Assembly (NCBI RefSeq): GCF_022870885.1
Contig: NZ_CP091509.1
Span: forward strand, 1,178,001-1,242,000
Source: Neisseria dumasiana
Lineage (GTDB): Bacteria; Pseudomonadota; Gammaproteobacteria; Burkholderiales; Neisseriaceae
Direction: 5' to 3'
DNA: 64,000 nucleotides
Under the pieces are notes generated by a model, which ran no database searches, was not told the origin of the DNA, and was given only the letters and a program-made list of their open reading frames with translations. Both the position numbers and the translations under genes were made by a program. This document shows, in pieces, positions 10,093 to 19,653 of the stretch (position 1 is the first letter of the stretch; each line of letters opens with the position of its first letter).

Positions 10093-10962
10093 ATGTCCGA
10101 ACCTTCTTTAAACTTTGCCCAAAGGGGCATGAAGCCTGCCAGCAAACTGATTGTGTTGTCGATTGTTTGTGTGGCGCTGATGATGCTCGACAGCCGTTAT
10201 GCTGCGGTTCAGCGCGCCAAAGGCTATGTGGCTACCGCGCTGTATCCCGTACAATGGCTGGCTAATCAGCCGGTTAATCTCTACCGCTATGTGAGCGGTT
10301 TTTTGCAGTCACAATCGGCCTTGATGGCAGACAATCAACGTTTGAATGAAGAAAACGGCCGTCTGAAATTGATGTTGGAGCAATCCAAGCTGCAAGTACG
10401 CGATTTGGCGGAGTTGAAAAAACTGCAAGGTTTGCAGGAAAGAGGCATACGCATTACCGGCGGCGCAGAAATTGTTTCCAACGGCAAAGACCCGCTTTCC
10501 GATAAACTGATTCTGAATAAAGGCAGCACGCACGGCCTGCGTGCCGGAGATGCCGTGATTGACGGCAGCGGCTTGATGGGGCAGGTTACTCAGGTGTATC
10601 CCTTGAACGCGGAGCTGACTTTAGTTACCAACGGCAAAACCGTGATTCCGGTAGCGGTGGCGCGCACGGGCGTGCGCAGCCTGCTTTACGGCAGCGGCAG
10701 TGCCGTAAGCTTGCGTTATTTTCCTGCCGATGCCGATTTGCGTGCTGGCGACGTGCTGTTGACCTCGGGTTTGGACAGCGTATATCCGGAAGGCATTCCC
10801 GTTGCTAAAATAGAACAGGTGGCGCATGCCGCAGGAACGCCTTACTACCGCGTATCACTTTCGCCTTTGGCCGGCTTCCGCAGCAGCAAGTATGTGCTGG
10901 TCATTCCGCAACAAGCCGGGCAGGCCGTGCCGTCTGAACAGGCCGCCCAAACTTCCCCTTAA
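10093..10962 (+). CDS. mreC: Rod-shape determining protein MreC
   Basis: The 289-aa protein has a single membrane anchor at about residues 18-36 (KLIVLSIVCVALMMLDSRYA). A coiled coil follows at about 70-120 (ADNQRLNEENGRLKLMLEQS), then the beta-barrel periplasmic domain. MreC scaffolds PBP2/RodA to MreB. An AT-type DUS overlaps the ribosome-binding region just before the start codon (10079-10090). A short Ala/Gln/Pro-rich tail includes a DUS-encoded PSEQ. Confidence 0.95.
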   Translation: MSEPSLNFAQRGMKPASKLIVLSIVCVALMMLDSRYAAVQRAKGYVATALYPVQWLANQPVNLYRYVSGFLQSQSALMADNQRLNEENGRLKLMLEQSKLQVRDLAELKKLQGLQERGIRITGGAEIVSNGKDPLSDKLILNKGSTHGLRAGDAVIDGSGLMGQVTQVYPLNAELTLVTNGKTVIPVAVARTGVRSLLYGSGSAVSLRYFPADADLRAGDVLLTSGLDSVYPEGIPVAKIEQVAHAAGTPYYRVSLSPLAGFRSSKYVLVIPQQAGQAVPSEQAAQTSP

Positions 10963-10979
10963 GTCTATCAAGTCTTGTT

Positions 10980-11483
10980 ATGACTGATTTTGAAGATTTT
11001 CACAACCGTGTGCCGGCGAGCATCATCGTATCCAGCTTCGTGCTTGCCATGTTGCTGGATTTTATGCCGTTTCCGTTTGAAGTGTTTTTTTGGCTGCCCG
11101 AATTTACGGCATTGGTTTTGCTGTATTGGGCATTGCACAAACCGCAAACCGTGGGTATCGGCATAGCCTTTGCAGTAGGGCTGCTGGTAGATATTGGCAC
11201 CGCTTCGTTATTGGGCCAGCATGCGCTGGCTTATATGGTGATGGTGTTTTTTATCCAGCATCATCAAAGGCAGATTGTGCTTTACCATTACGGCTTTCAG
11301 GCCGTTGTTGTGTTGGCGGCTTTGTTGTGCAGCCAAGCCGTGTTGGCGGTGGTGCGTTTGATGTACGATCAGCGTTTTGCCGAGTGGCCGGCGTTTGTCG
11401 GCCCTTTCGTAGGTGCTTTGCTGTGGCCGCTCTTAAGCAAAATGATGCTGTCTATTCTTAACTCCCGCCGTTTACGCCGATGA
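10980..11483 (+). CDS. mreD: Rod-shape determining protein MreD
   Basis: The 167-aa polytopic membrane protein has about five hydrophobic segments, including FVLAMLLDFMPFPFEVFFWL and a conserved GLLVDIGTASLLGQHAL motif typical of MreD. Its TGA overlaps the mrdA ATG (ATGA at 11480-11483), implying translational coupling inside the elongasome operon. Confidence 0.94.
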   Translation: MTDFEDFHNRVPASIIVSSFVLAMLLDFMPFPFEVFFWLPEFTALVLLYWALHKPQTVGIGIAFAVGLLVDIGTASLLGQHALAYMVMVFFIQHHQRQIVLYHYGFQAVVVLAALLCSQAVLAVVRLMYDQRFAEWPAFVGPFVGALLWPLLSKMMLSILNSRRLRR

Positions 11484-13543
11484 ACAACCATACTTACCGG
11501 CCCTACGACCACAACCATGATATTGCCCGACGCCAGCGCGATTTCAGATTGCGGTTGGTGCTGGCTTTTGTGCTGATTGCCGTTTTTTTCTCGGTGTTGC
11601 TGGCACGCTTTGTGTACCTTCAGGTATTCAAGCATCAAGATTATGTGGTTCAAGCCAATACCAACCGTATTTCGCTGGTGCCCACGGCACCGATACGCGG
11701 TGAAATCGTCGATGTTAACGGCGTGGTATTGGCGCACAATTATCCCGCTTATTCGCTTGAAATCGTGCCGGGAAAAGTAGAAGGCAAAATAGAAGGTTTA
11801 ATCGAATCGTTACGTCCTTATGTGGATATTACGCCGGGCGACTTGAAGCGTTTTAAAAAATTCCGTGCAGAATTCCGTTCTTACGAAAACATTCCCCTTA
11901 AATTAAAACTCCATCCCGATGAAGCGGCGCGTTTGGCGGCCCAGCTTTACCGCTTCAAAGGCGTGGAAATCAATGCCCGCACCTTCCGTGCCTACCGTTA
12001 TCCTGAATTGACGGCACATTTTCTCGGCTATATCGGCCGCATCAGCGACCGTGATCAGAAAAAACTCGACGAAGAAAATCTGTCTGCACTTTATCGCGGC
12101 AGCACCCATATCGGCAAATCGGGTTTGGAAAGCTTTTACGAACGCCAGCTGCACGGTTCTCCCGGTTATCAGGAAGTGGAAAAAGACGCTTATGGCAACG
12201 TGGTGCGTGTGATGAAAACCGTTCCGCCCAAAACCGGCCAGACTTTGCGTTTGGCAATGGACATCCGTTTGCAGCAGGAAGCAGACCGCCTGATGGACGG
12301 CCGCCGCGGTGCGGTTGTGGCCATCAATCCGCAAACCGGAGGCGTGTTGGCGTTTGTGTCCAAACCGTCTTTCGACCCCAATTTATTTATCGACGGGATC
12401 GACAGCGACACATGGAAAGCTTTGAACGAAGATTGGCAAAAACCGCTGATTAACCGCGTAACGCAGGGCTTGTATCCCCCGGGTTCTACATTCAAACCGT
12501 TTATGGGTATGGCTTTGCTCGAAAACGGCAAGATTACCCAAACCACGGTTGTGCCTGCTCCTGGCGCATGGAGCATTCCCGGCTCGCGCCATTTGTTCCG
12601 CGATTCTGTACGCAGCGGGCATGGTTCGGCCAACTTAAGCAAAGCGATTCAGGTGTCTTCCGATACGTTTTTCTACCGTTTGGGCTATGAAGTGGGGATT
12701 GATAAAACATGGCCTTATTTGGCCGAATTCGGTTTGGGTTCGGCAACGGGTATTGACTTGCCGCACGAATATAAAGGGGTGTTGCCTTCGCGCGAGTGGA
12801 AAGCGAAGCGGTTTGCCAAATCTAAAGACCCGAAAGCGCGCGAATGGAATCCCGCCGAAATGGTGTCGGTGAGCATCGGTCAAGGTTACAACGCTTATAC
12901 GCCGCTTCAGATGGCCCATGCTACGGCTTCTCTGGCCAATAACGGCGTGGTGTACCGCCCGCACTTGGTCAAAGAGTTGCTCGACCATGAACGCCGTGAA
13001 ATTACGCTGATTGATCCCAAACCCGAGCGCACGATTCCGTTTAAACGCGAAAACTTCGAATATATCAAACAAGCGATGGCCAAAGTGTTGCAGGGCGGTA
13101 CGGCGCGGCGCATCAGTCACGGCCTGCAATACACCATGGGCGGCAAAACCGGCACGGCGCAAGTGGTACAGATTAAGCAGGGCGCACGTTACAATGCGGC
13201 GGCATTGGCCGAACAACACCGCGACCACGCTTGGTTTATTTCGTTTGCGCCTGTGGAGCAGCCGCAGATTGCGATAGCGGTATTGCTCGAAAACGGCGGC
13301 TGGGGAGCAAATGCCGCACCTGTGGCGCGTGCCTTAAGCGATTATTATCTGCTGACCTTGCAAGGCGGCAAAGCAGGAAAAGGCGAGGTTGTTCAGGCCG
13401 CTTCAGCGCCGCAACCCGAGCAAACCCATCCGCAGCTTACCGCTTCCAGTGCGCCGCTTGCGCCTTCTTCGGCATCTTCGGTGTTCAGGCAGGCATATCA
13501 GAGCGCGGCCGATGTTCAGACGGCCTCGGGAGCAGCACCATGA
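11480..13543 (+). CDS. mrdA: Penicillin-binding protein 2, peptidoglycan transpeptidase
   Basis: The 687-aa class B PBP has a membrane anchor at about residues 24-46, a pedestal/dimerisation region (APIRGEIVDVNG), and a transpeptidase domain. Its active-site motifs are STFK (336-339, catalytic Ser), SSD (393-395) and KTGT (556-559). It cross-links peptidoglycan during elongation, paired with the RodA glycosyltransferase. Beyond the normal end (about residue 628) is an unusual tail rich in Ala/Ser/Pro/Gln, part of which is DUS-encoded (DVQTAS). The stop codon overlaps the rodA start. Confidence 0.96.
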   Translation: MNNHTYRPYDHNHDIARRQRDFRLRLVLAFVLIAVFFSVLLARFVYLQVFKHQDYVVQANTNRISLVPTAPIRGEIVDVNGVVLAHNYPAYSLEIVPGKVEGKIEGLIESLRPYVDITPGDLKRFKKFRAEFRSYENIPLKLKLHPDEAARLAAQLYRFKGVEINARTFRAYRYPELTAHFLGYIGRISDRDQKKLDEENLSALYRGSTHIGKSGLESFYERQLHGSPGYQEVEKDAYGNVVRVMKTVPPKTGQTLRLAMDIRLQQEADRLMDGRRGAVVAINPQTGGVLAFVSKPSFDPNLFIDGIDSDTWKALNEDWQKPLINRVTQGLYPPGSTFKPFMGMALLENGKITQTTVVPAPGAWSIPGSRHLFRDSVRSGHGSANLSKAIQVSSDTFFYRLGYEVGIDKTWPYLAEFGLGSATGIDLPHEYKGVLPSREWKAKRFAKSKDPKAREWNPAEMVSVSIGQGYNAYTPLQMAHATASLANNGVVYRPHLVKELLDHERREITLIDPKPERTIPFKRENFEYIKQAMAKVLQGGTARRISHGLQYTMGGKTGTAQVVQIKQGARYNAAALAEQHRDHAWFISFAPVEQPQIAIAVLLENGGWGANAAPVARALSDYYLLTLQGGKAGKGEVVQAASAPQPEQTHPQLTASSAPLAPSSASSVFRQAYQSAADVQTASGAAP

Positions 13544-14646
13544 GTATGAATGAAGAAACGTTGTTCGGCCGCATCAGGCGTGCCGTGTGGGAGCCGATGG
13601 ATCCGTGGCTGTTTTATGCGATGTTGGCGGTTTACATCATGAGCCTGTTTTTGCTGTATTCGGCCGACGGTCAGGAAATCGGCCAACTTGAAAATAAAAC
13701 CGTCCACACCGTATTGGGCTTTATTCTGTTGTGGTTTATTGCCAAGGCGCGGCCGCAAACTTTATCGGCGTTTGCACCGCCTATGTATGCCTTGGGCGTG
13801 GTGTTGCTGTTGGGCGTGCATTTTTTCGGCGTAACGGTCAACGGTTCGACCCGTTGGCTGAGCATCGGTATCGGGCGGATACAGCCGTCTGAAATCATGA
13901 AAATTGCTTTGCCGATGATGGTGGCTTGGTATTTTCAAAAATACGAAATGTCGTTGCGTTGGTATCACTATATCGGTGCGTTACTGTTGGTGCTGATTCC
14001 GGGTGCGCTGATTCTCAAGCAGCCCGATTTGGGTACGGCAACCCTGATTATGGCTTCCGGCCTGTTTGTGATTTTCTTTGCCGGTTTGCCGTGGAAAGTG
14101 ATTTTTACCGCTCTGGTCGGCTTTTTGGCCGCGCTGCCGCTGATTTGGAACTACGGTATGCACGACTACCAAAAAACGCGCGTGCTGACCCTGCTCGATC
14201 CCACCAAAGACCCGCTGGGCGCGGGCTATCATATTTTGCAGTCGATGATTGCCATCGGTTCGGGCGGTATTTGGGGTAAGGGTTGGCTCAACGGCACGCA
14301 AACCCATTTGGACTACATTCCCGAAGCCACCACAGACTTTATTTTCGCCGTTTACGGCGAAGAATTCGGCTTAATCGGCAATGTATTGCTGCTGGCGATT
14401 TACCTGCTGATTTTGGGGCGCGGCCTCTACATTGCCGCCAAAGCGCCCACTTTATACAGCCGCACGTTAGCCGGTGCGCTCACGATGACGTTTTTCTGCT
14501 ATGCTTTTGTCAATATGGGCATGGTTAGCGGTATTCTGCCCGTGGTCGGCGTGCCGTTGCCGCTGGTCAGCTACGGTGGCACGGCAACTTTGTCGATTAT
14601 GGTGGTGCTGGCTCTTTTGATGGGTATCGGCAACCAGCGGCGTTAA
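13540..14646 (+). CDS. rodA: SEDS peptidoglycan glycosyltransferase RodA
   Basis: The 368-aa SEDS-family membrane protein has about ten transmembrane segments. LKQPDLGTA carries the catalytic Asp, and the signature VVGVPLPLVSYGGTA lies near the C-terminus. The start chosen is the ATG at 13540 overlapping the mrdA stop (ATGA); the upstream extension of the same open frame lies inside mrdA and is not translated. RodA polymerises lipid II for PBP2. It is the last gene of the elongasome operon. Confidence 0.96.
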   Translation: MSMNEETLFGRIRRAVWEPMDPWLFYAMLAVYIMSLFLLYSADGQEIGQLENKTVHTVLGFILLWFIAKARPQTLSAFAPPMYALGVVLLLGVHFFGVTVNGSTRWLSIGIGRIQPSEIMKIALPMMVAWYFQKYEMSLRWYHYIGALLLVLIPGALILKQPDLGTATLIMASGLFVIFFAGLPWKVIFTALVGFLAALPLIWNYGMHDYQKTRVLTLLDPTKDPLGAGYHILQSMIAIGSGGIWGKGWLNGTQTHLDYIPEATTDFIFAVYGEEFGLIGNVLLLAIYLLILGRGLYIAAKAPTLYSRTLAGALTMTFFCYAFVNMGMVSGILPVVGVPLPLVSYGGTATLSIMVVLALLMGIGNQRR

Positions 14647-14712
14647 AACGGCGAAGGCGGAGAGGCCGTCTGAAAATAACATGAAACACAACAATAAAAA
14701 GGCAAACAACAC

Positions 14713-15372
14713 ATGATAGGCATGGAAATCGGCAAGCTGATATTGGCGTTTATGGTGTTGATCAACCCGTTTGGCGCATTGTCGATTTATTTGGATTTAA
14801 CCCGCAACTTAAGCACGCGCGAACGGCGGAAAGTTGCACAGGTAGCATCGGCTACCGTGATGATTGTGATTACCGCATTCTGTTTGACCGGCGGAGCCAT
14901 CTTAAAGCTCTTCGGCATCAGTGTGGGTGCTTTCCAAGTAGGCGGCGGCATTTTGGTGCTGCTGATTGCCATTTCGATGATGAACGGCGGCAACAATCCG
15001 GCCAAACCGGATGTGGGTACGGGGGAAGACAACGATATCACCATTCGCCCCAAAGCCGCCCAGAGCATAGGCGCGATTGCGGTTGTGCCTTTGGCGATTC
15101 CGATGATGATCGGGCCGGGCGGCATTTCTACCGTGATTATTTATGCTTCGGCGGCCAAACATTACCGCGATACGCTGCTGATTTTGGCGGCCGGTTTGGT
15201 TATCAGCCTGATTTGTTATGCAGTGTTGATGGCGGCCACTTATGTGAGTAAAAAACTCGGCGATACCGGCCTAACCATTCTCAATCGGGTGATGGGTATG
15301 CTGTTGGCGGCGGTGTCCGTAGAGATTATTGTGGCGGGGTTGAAAGCCCTGTTTCCGCAGTTGGCTGTTTGA
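14713..15372 (+). CDS. MarC-family integral membrane protein
   Basis: The 219-aa protein has six predicted transmembrane segments. MarC hallmarks include FMVLINPFGALSIYLDLT at the N-terminus and VPLAIPMMIGPGGISTVI in the second half. A hydrophilic linker (NNPAKPDVGTGEDND) separates the two halves. Despite the name, members have not been shown to cause multiple antibiotic resistance; they are presumed small-solute transporters. It ends with a DUS hairpin terminator at 15382-15412. Confidence 0.9.
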   Translation: MIGMEIGKLILAFMVLINPFGALSIYLDLTRNLSTRERRKVAQVASATVMIVITAFCLTGGAILKLFGISVGAFQVGGGILVLLIAISMMNGGNNPAKPDVGTGEDNDITIRPKAAQSIGAIAVVPLAIPMMIGPGGISTVIIYASAAKHYRDTLLILAAGLVISLICYAVLMAATYVSKKLGDTGLTILNRVMGMLLAAVSVEIIVAGLKALFPQLAV

Positions 15373-15381
15373 TGATAAGTT

Positions 15382-15412
15382 GAGGCCGTCTGAAAAGTTT
15401 TCAGACGGCCTC
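15382..15412 (+). terminator. Inverted DUS hairpin after marC-family gene
   Basis: A perfect 14-bp stem built from two AG-type DUS copies, starting 9 bp after the stop codon. Confidence 0.7.
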
Positions 15413-15515
15413 GGTAACACATCAGGCATCATGCCTGAACAATATTAAAAATAAAAAGCACGGATGCCGCCGTTTGCGGCTCCGACCGAATAAAAAATAC
15501 CGACACATTACAAAA

Positions 15516-18272
15516 ATGCGACTCATACGTTTTTTACTGCTTGCCGCAGTGCTTTTCTCTGCCGCCTTCGTGCGTGCGGGCAAAGTGGAGCATGTTGAAG
15601 GCAAACTCGACAACGGCTTGATTTACCACATTTTCAACGTGCCTTCCGCCGACCGCAGGCTGACCTTGCGTTTGCAGGTGCAGGCGGGTGCTGCCGATGA
15701 AAACGACGGTGAAGAAGGCATCGCCCATATCACCGAACATATGGTGTTTCAAAGCTCGGCGGCTTTTCCGCAAGGTTTGTCGGCTCATCTCAATCAGCAA
15801 GGCTGGCAGCTCGGCCGCCACTACAACGCTCAAACCGGCTACCGTTTTACCCGCTATCTGCTGTCTCCGCCGCAAGGCAAACGCCAGCTTGAAGAGGCTT
15901 TGGCGGTTTACCGGCAGATGCTTTCCCCGCAAAACTTTTCAGCGGCCGATTGGCAGAAAGAGCAGCAAGTGATTTTGGCCGAATGGCGCCAGCAGCAAAC
16001 GCTGGCCAACCGTTTGAGCCGCCGGCATCACGCCTTGCTGCATAGCGGTTCGCGCAGCGGCCGTTACCCGCCTATTGGCAGCCGTGAGGCCATCGAACAG
16101 GCGCAGGCGGATACCGCCTCCCGTTTCCATTCCAAATGGTACGGCAGCAACAACGCCGTGCTGGTCATCGTCGGCGACCTCAATCCTAAAAAAGCCGTTA
16201 CCGCCGTGCAAGAAGCATTAGGCCGTCTGAAACCGATTGATTTGCCGATTCGCCATGCACAAGAATACGAACCCCAACCTGCCGCCAAACAAATCCACCA
16301 CATTACCGACAAAGACAACACCGAAAACAAACTGTCGTTGGTGTTCCGCTTCGACAATGCCGCGTCGCAAGAAAACAGCGATGCCGGCCTCTATCAGCGG
16401 CTGCTGGATAATTTTGCCGCCCACATCATCAACACGCGTTTGCAGGCGGAAGGCGGGACTGTGTCCATGAAGTTCGGCGATCTCGGCAAGCAAACAGGTT
16501 CGCTCGGCTTCTATACCGATGTTCCGCCGAGCGGGCATCAAGAAGCTTTGGCGGCACTGCACCGCTTGCTTGAGAGCGTGAAGCAGCAGCCCGCGTCAGA
16601 CAGCGAAACCGCCGCCTACCGCAAAATCCTGCATAACCATTTAAGCCGTCAAGATGTGTTGCCGGATGATTTTCACCAAACCGTTCAGACGGCCGATGAA
16701 ACCGTATTGGCAGGCAAAAGTGTGCCTTCGGCCGCATTACGCGCTGCCGAAAGGGGGCAGCTTTACCGCATAAACACGCAAGCCGTTAACCGCCGCATAT
16801 CGGAATGGCTGAATGCGGCAGACAAACTGGTGATGATGCAGACGGCAGCAACGCCGCAAAACCAACCGGCCTCCGAAGCCCCTGTGCAAACCCAAGCAGC
16901 CAAGCTGGTTCCGGCCAAGCAGCAGCCTTCCATACACACACTTGCCACGCCCGCGCAAACAGCGGCTAAGCCGCAAGCTGCGCAGCATACCGCTTTTGCC
17001 GTGCATAAAGGGCAGGGCGTAGCGGTATCGAAAAGTTACGATAAAGACAATGCCGTTACCTATCTCACCTTGAGCAACGGCGACCGTATTTCGCTTCTGC
17101 AACACGCTTCGGCAGGCGGCAAAATTTATTTCAAAGCCATTGCCGACACCGGCTATCTGCACGGCGGTGCAAACGGCTGGCAGGCACAGTTGGCGGCAGA
17201 CATCGCCAACCGTTCCGCCCCCGAAGGTTGGAGCACTCACGTTTTCAAACAATGGCAGCGGCAACAGGGCATCGTTTACCGTTACCGGCTCGACAGCGAC
17301 CGCCAAACGGTTGATGCCCAAGTGCCCGCAACCGGTTTGGAGAAGCTGCTGCAACTTTACCGCAGCCGCCAAGCCGCATCGGTGGCGGCGGCCGATTGGC
17401 AAAGCAGGCTGGAAGCCGCTGCCGTGCGCTTGCCGGTGTATCTGCAATCGGTTCCCGGCAAGCAGGAGCAAGAGCTGGAAATTCTGCGCTACGGCCAAAC
17501 CGAACCGAGACCTCACGACAGCACCGAGATCCGCGCATTAACGCCACAAGATATGCAGAGGCAATGGCGCAAGCTGACATCGGGTAATGTGAACCACTAC
17601 ATAGTCAGCAGTATGCCGTCTGAAAAAATCATTCCCCTGCTCACACAATATCTGGCCGATATTCCCCGCAGCCCCGCCGAAAACATGAACAGGCCGCTGT
17701 TGGAAGGGGCTACTTTGCGCCGCGCGCCCATCAACGATATCGACGGCACCGATGTGAATGCGTGGTCTTGGCAGCCCTTCTACGACTGGACGCCCGATAC
17801 CTCGGAACAGATTCCGCTGCTGGTCAACCTTGCCAATGCGCGTTTGAAAGACGAATTGCGCAGCCGCAACCAAAGCACATACAGCGTCAAGTTTGCCGCT
17901 TTGCCCGAGCCTGTTTACAACCGCGTGGAAAGCAACCTCTTCTTCAGCACGCCGCCCGAACAGGCCGCCGAAGCGTGGGAAACCGCCCAACAGATTTTGC
18001 AGCGGCTGCCCGAAAACATCACCAAAGCCGAAGCCGATAATCTGCAACAGCTGTTTATCGAGCAGGAAGCCAAACGCCAAGCCAACCCCGAAATATGGCT
18101 GGAGCGTTTGGCCGCCAGCCACAGGCATTACGGTGATGCACGTTACCTGAGCCGCCTGCCTCAGCTGCACCGAACCATCATCCAAACCCGCCTGCGCCAA
18201 ACGGCCAAACTGCTGTGGTCGACACACAACGCACGGGTATTGCTGATAGACCCCGCCCGTCGGCCGGAATAA
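15516..18272 (+). CDS. Secreted M16-family (insulinase/pitrilysin-like) zinc peptidase
   Basis: The 918-aa protein has a signal peptide (MRLIRFLLLAAVLFSAAFVRA). I start it at the ATG at 15516 because the 14 codons upstream would spoil the signal. The inverted zinc motif HITEH lies at 71-75, and a distal Glu ligand is likely in KEQQVILAEW (about residue 149). Two M16 halves are joined by a long Gln/Ala/Pro-rich linker (about residues 430-500). The domain plan resembles PqqL-type periplasmic peptidases. Substrate unknown. The gene is monocistronic and is followed by a 60-bp miniature IS derivative that may also serve as terminator. Confidence 0.88.
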   Translation: MRLIRFLLLAAVLFSAAFVRAGKVEHVEGKLDNGLIYHIFNVPSADRRLTLRLQVQAGAADENDGEEGIAHITEHMVFQSSAAFPQGLSAHLNQQGWQLGRHYNAQTGYRFTRYLLSPPQGKRQLEEALAVYRQMLSPQNFSAADWQKEQQVILAEWRQQQTLANRLSRRHHALLHSGSRSGRYPPIGSREAIEQAQADTASRFHSKWYGSNNAVLVIVGDLNPKKAVTAVQEALGRLKPIDLPIRHAQEYEPQPAAKQIHHITDKDNTENKLSLVFRFDNAASQENSDAGLYQRLLDNFAAHIINTRLQAEGGTVSMKFGDLGKQTGSLGFYTDVPPSGHQEALAALHRLLESVKQQPASDSETAAYRKILHNHLSRQDVLPDDFHQTVQTADETVLAGKSVPSAALRAAERGQLYRINTQAVNRRISEWLNAADKLVMMQTAATPQNQPASEAPVQTQAAKLVPAKQQPSIHTLATPAQTAAKPQAAQHTAFAVHKGQGVAVSKSYDKDNAVTYLTLSNGDRISLLQHASAGGKIYFKAIADTGYLHGGANGWQAQLAADIANRSAPEGWSTHVFKQWQRQQGIVYRYRLDSDRQTVDAQVPATGLEKLLQLYRSRQAASVAAADWQSRLEAAAVRLPVYLQSVPGKQEQELEILRYGQTEPRPHDSTEIRALTPQDMQRQWRKLTSGNVNHYIVSSMPSEKIIPLLTQYLADIPRSPAENMNRPLLEGATLRRAPINDIDGTDVNAWSWQPFYDWTPDTSEQIPLLVNLANARLKDELRSRNQSTYSVKFAALPEPVYNRVESNLFFSTPPEQAAEAWETAQQILQRLPENITKAEADNLQQLFIEQEAKRQANPEIWLERLAASHRHYGDARYLSRLPQLHRTIIQTRLRQTAKLLWSTHNARVLLIDPARRPE

Positions 18273-18292
18273 GGTGCGGACAAAATAAAAAA

Positions 18293-18352
18293 GGGGCTGA
18301 AGTAGATTAGCCCTTTGGCAGCCTATCATGACTGCTGATCTACTTCAGCCCC
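18293..18352. mobile_element. 60-bp MITE: both ends of the IS1016-like element joined
   Basis: The first 22 bp equal the right end of the complete element at 53191-53903. The remaining 38 bp match its left end in reverse with 2 mismatches, up to the base before the transposase start codon. The whole transposase gene has been deleted. The 15-bp terminal repeats (GGGGCTGAAGTAGAT) are perfect and fold into a hairpin. No target duplication is visible. Confidence 0.85.
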
Positions 18353-18387
18353 TATTTCTTTGTCGGCATATTGGGGCGCTTTAATCA

Positions 18388-18429
18388 AAAATGCTTGCAC
18401 GGTGTCCAACCCTGCAAGCATGTTTTTTT
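18388..18429. terminator. Bidirectional intrinsic terminator
   Basis: Stem ATGCTTGCA/TGCAAGCAT with A-run before and T-run after, between the convergent M16 peptidase and ridA genes. Confidence 0.65.
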
Positions 18430-18492
18430 CAGACGGCCAAAGCGGTGCTGTATCGCTTATAAAACATCGGTTCATCATATTGATGATGTTTT

Positions 18493-18849
18493 TTATTTCT
18501 GAATCTGAACGGCCGATACTTTGATTTCCACCGCCCACTCGGGGTTGGCAAGTTTGGCTTCTACACAAGCGCGGGCGGGGGCGCGGTCGGGGGCTACCCA
18601 TTCGTCCCAAGCTTCGTTCATGGCGGCGTAGTCGGATAGGTTCGGCAGGAAAATCGTGGCTTCGAGAATATGTTTTTTATCGGAGCCGCATTCGGCAAGC
18701 CATTTGTCGATTTGTGCCAATACATCGCGTGTTTGTTCGGTTACGCCCACATCGGTGCGTTCGGGAACCATGCCGGAAAGAAAAACGAAACCGTTGGCAA
18801 CGGTGGCTTCCGAGAGGCGGGGTGTTTGGCCGAAGTATTGGATGGTCAT
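18493..18849 (-). CDS. RidA-family reactive imine/enamine deaminase
   Basis: The 118-aa protein belongs to the YjgF/YER057c/UK114 family. Typical segments are NGFVFLSGMVPE, DVLAQIDKWLAE, and the C-terminal RAPARACVEAKLANPEWAVE with the conserved Arg and Glu that bind the substrate carboxylate. RidA proteins hydrolyse reactive 2-aminoacrylate and related imines; this subgroup resembles YoaB/TdcF more than canonical RidA. It has its own promoter region shared with the divergent ybaK gene. Confidence 0.9.
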   Translation of the reverse strand: MTIQYFGQTPRLSEATVANGFVFLSGMVPERTDVGVTEQTRDVLAQIDKWLAECGSDKKHILEATIFLPNLSDYAAMNEAWDEWVAPDRAPARACVEAKLANPEWAVEIKVSAVQIQK

Positions 18850-19052
18850 ATTTTGTCCTTTCTGGATAGGGAAAGCCGTTGTCGGGAAGTGCCGAAAAGC
18901 AAAGGTTTCAGGCTGTCTGTCGGCTTGAGAGTCTGTTTAAAGAGCTTATGGTAACATAGCCGGCTACATATTCTAACCGTCGCCAAACATGCCGGACACG
19001 GCAAAAAGGTTTGGCGTTTTCTGCATGATTGTTTTTCAGACGGCCTTCTGTT

Positions 19053-19538
19053 ATGAGCAAAACCGATTATCCCGTTACGACGGCTATCCGCTTTTTGCGG
19101 GCGCACAATATTCCGTTTACGCCCTATCTTTATCCTTATGTCGAGCATGGCGGCACGGCGCATTCGGCGCAGTGTTTGGGTGTGCCGGAGCATCAGGTGG
19201 TTAAAACCATTGTGCTTCAAAACGAAAACAAGCAGGGCATGATTGTGCTGATGCACGGCGACAAACACATTTCCACCCGCAACCTCGCCCGCGAGTTGGG
19301 CATGAAGCATATCGAGCCTGCCGACCCGAAGCAGGCCAATAAATGGACGGGGTATTTGGTCGGCGGCACCAGCCCGTTCGGCACCAAAACCGTATTGCCG
19401 GTGTATGTGGAACGCACGATACGCGATTTGGAGCAGATCTATATCAACGGCGGCAAACGCGGTTTTTTGGTGGCTGTAACGCCGCAAGCGTTGGAAACAT
19501 TGAATGCTAAAGACGTTTCAGTGGCTACGGAAAACTGA
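19053..19538 (+). CDS. ybaK: YbaK/EbsC-type aminoacyl-tRNA deacylase
   Basis: The 161-aa protein carries the YbaK domain: HGGTAHSAQCLGV, QVVKTIVLQ (conserved Lys), and GYLVGGTSPFGTKTVLPVYV. This combination matches Cys-tRNA(Pro)/Cys-tRNA deacylases that correct ProRS mischarging. The start at 19053 (MSKTDYPVT) is preferred over an in-frame ATG eight codons upstream that sits in a DUS. Confidence 0.9.
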   Translation: MSKTDYPVTTAIRFLRAHNIPFTPYLYPYVEHGGTAHSAQCLGVPEHQVVKTIVLQNENKQGMIVLMHGDKHISTRNLARELGMKHIEPADPKQANKWTGYLVGGTSPFGTKTVLPVYVERTIRDLEQIYINGGKRGFLVAVTPQALETLNAKDVSVATEN

Positions 19539-19653
19539 AAGCCGTCGGCAAAGAACCACACCGGTTCTGTGTGCCGTTTGTGCGGAAACCGGCTAAAAAG
19601 CTTTATAATGTGCCGTTTCGTATGATCAAATCACAAACCGATTATTTATTTTC

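Noticed and set aside
13231..13539. Upstream extension of rodA
   Set aside because: It lies inside mrdA; RodA proteins start at the ATG overlapping the mrdA stop.
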